Positions 22,302 through 22,484 of a DNA stretch of 22,484 nucleotides are shown one piece after another; position 1 is the stretch's first letter, and each line of letters begins with the position of its first letter. The notes below the pieces were generated by a model. It was given only the letters and a program-made list of their open reading frames with translations, was not told the origin of the DNA and made no database searches. The stretch lies in NCBI GenBank assembly GCA_045541375.1, contig JAZQJB010000062.1:1-22484 (forward strand). Reading direction: 5' to 3'. Position numbers and translations under genes: made by a program. This DNA is from CAG-390 sp045541375 (lineage in GTDB: Bacteria; Bacillota; Clostridia; Oscillospirales; CAG-272).

Positions 22302-22484
22302 ATGAAAAAGACACTTTCCATCCTTATGGCTCTCTGCATGATCCTCTCGATCTGCTCGTTCTCGGTTTCTGCCGCTCCCGCAGGCACCGCGATCACAAGT
22401 GAAGCCGACTTCCTTGCAATGAAGGAAAACGGCGCATACTACCTTGCAAATGACATCACAGTTACAAAATCCTATGATAAGCTC
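22302..22484 (+). CDS. secreted GLUG-like repeat surface protein 4, N-terminal part only
   Basis: Only the first 61 residues are in the window; the gene runs off the right edge. The ATG at 22302 follows AGAAAGGA. The signal peptide (MKKTLSILMALCMILSICS, cleavage near SVSAA) and the next block (GTAITSEADFLAM, YYLANDITV) are most like copy 2. It shows that the tandem array continues to the right. Whether it carries the same solenoid and PVPTGD tail cannot be seen. Confidence 0.75.
   Translation, partial: MKKTLSILMALCMILSICSFSVSAAPAGTAITSEADFLAMKENGAYYLANDITVTKSYDKL

Overview
The window looks like a chromosomal segment of an uncultured Bacillota (Clostridia-type, probably gut-associated) bacterium. 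The reasons are strong Shine-Dalgarno sites (AGGAGG, AAAGGA), TTGACA-17-TAAAAT promoters often with a TG extended -10, Gram-positive lipoprotein signals, cell-wall-anchor-like C-termini (PVPTGD, hydrophobic stretch, KRREN), ECF-type sigma genes coupled to membrane partners, and about 50% GC coding DNA between AT-rich spacers. The assignment to a lineage is inference. No tRNA, rRNA, CRISPR array, transposase or phage gene was seen.

Layout. (1) Positions 1-469 hold no gene but a dense mosaic of palindromes, including a 55-bp inverted repeat. (2) Positions 470-2692 (minus) hold an ECF sigma factor followed, with an ATGA overlap, by a membrane protein that is probably its anti-sigma or sensor. 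That protein has three copies of an unrecognised extracytoplasmic repeat, and its 3' end appears frameshifted. (3) Positions 2693-3014 are a divergent regulatory region. (4) Positions 3015-9311 are a three-gene operon: MoxR AAA+ ATPase, DUF58 protein and a very large TgpA-like membrane transglutaminase, closed by a terminator. (5) Positions 9506-11022 hold a second, paralogous sigma/membrane-protein pair whose sensor has a single repeat copy. (6) Positions 11164-14582 hold two tandem lipoproteins with glycerophosphodiester phosphodiesterase (GDPD) domains. (7) Positions 14571-14840 carry facing arrays of a 7-bp repeat that supply the stop codons of the two convergent genes. (8) Positions 14824-16065 (minus) encode a GH29 alpha-L-fucosidase. 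(9) From 16251 to the right edge runs a tandem family of at least four secreted, GLUG-like repeat surface proteins. Copies 2-4 are each preceded by a spacer of exactly 217 nt.

How the parts may work together. The MoxR/DUF58/transglutaminase operon is an envelope-maturation or protein-processing system sitting between two envelope-sensing sigma modules. The GDPD lipoproteins, fucosidase and surface-protein array suggest a cell-surface and host-glycan theme. The least familiar features are the GLUG array (a terminator, two spaced inverted repeats, an extended -10 promoter and a gene, repeated as a unit, with nearly identical 3' ends and divergent middles) and the modular sensor repeat of the two sigma partners. 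Both deserve follow-up.
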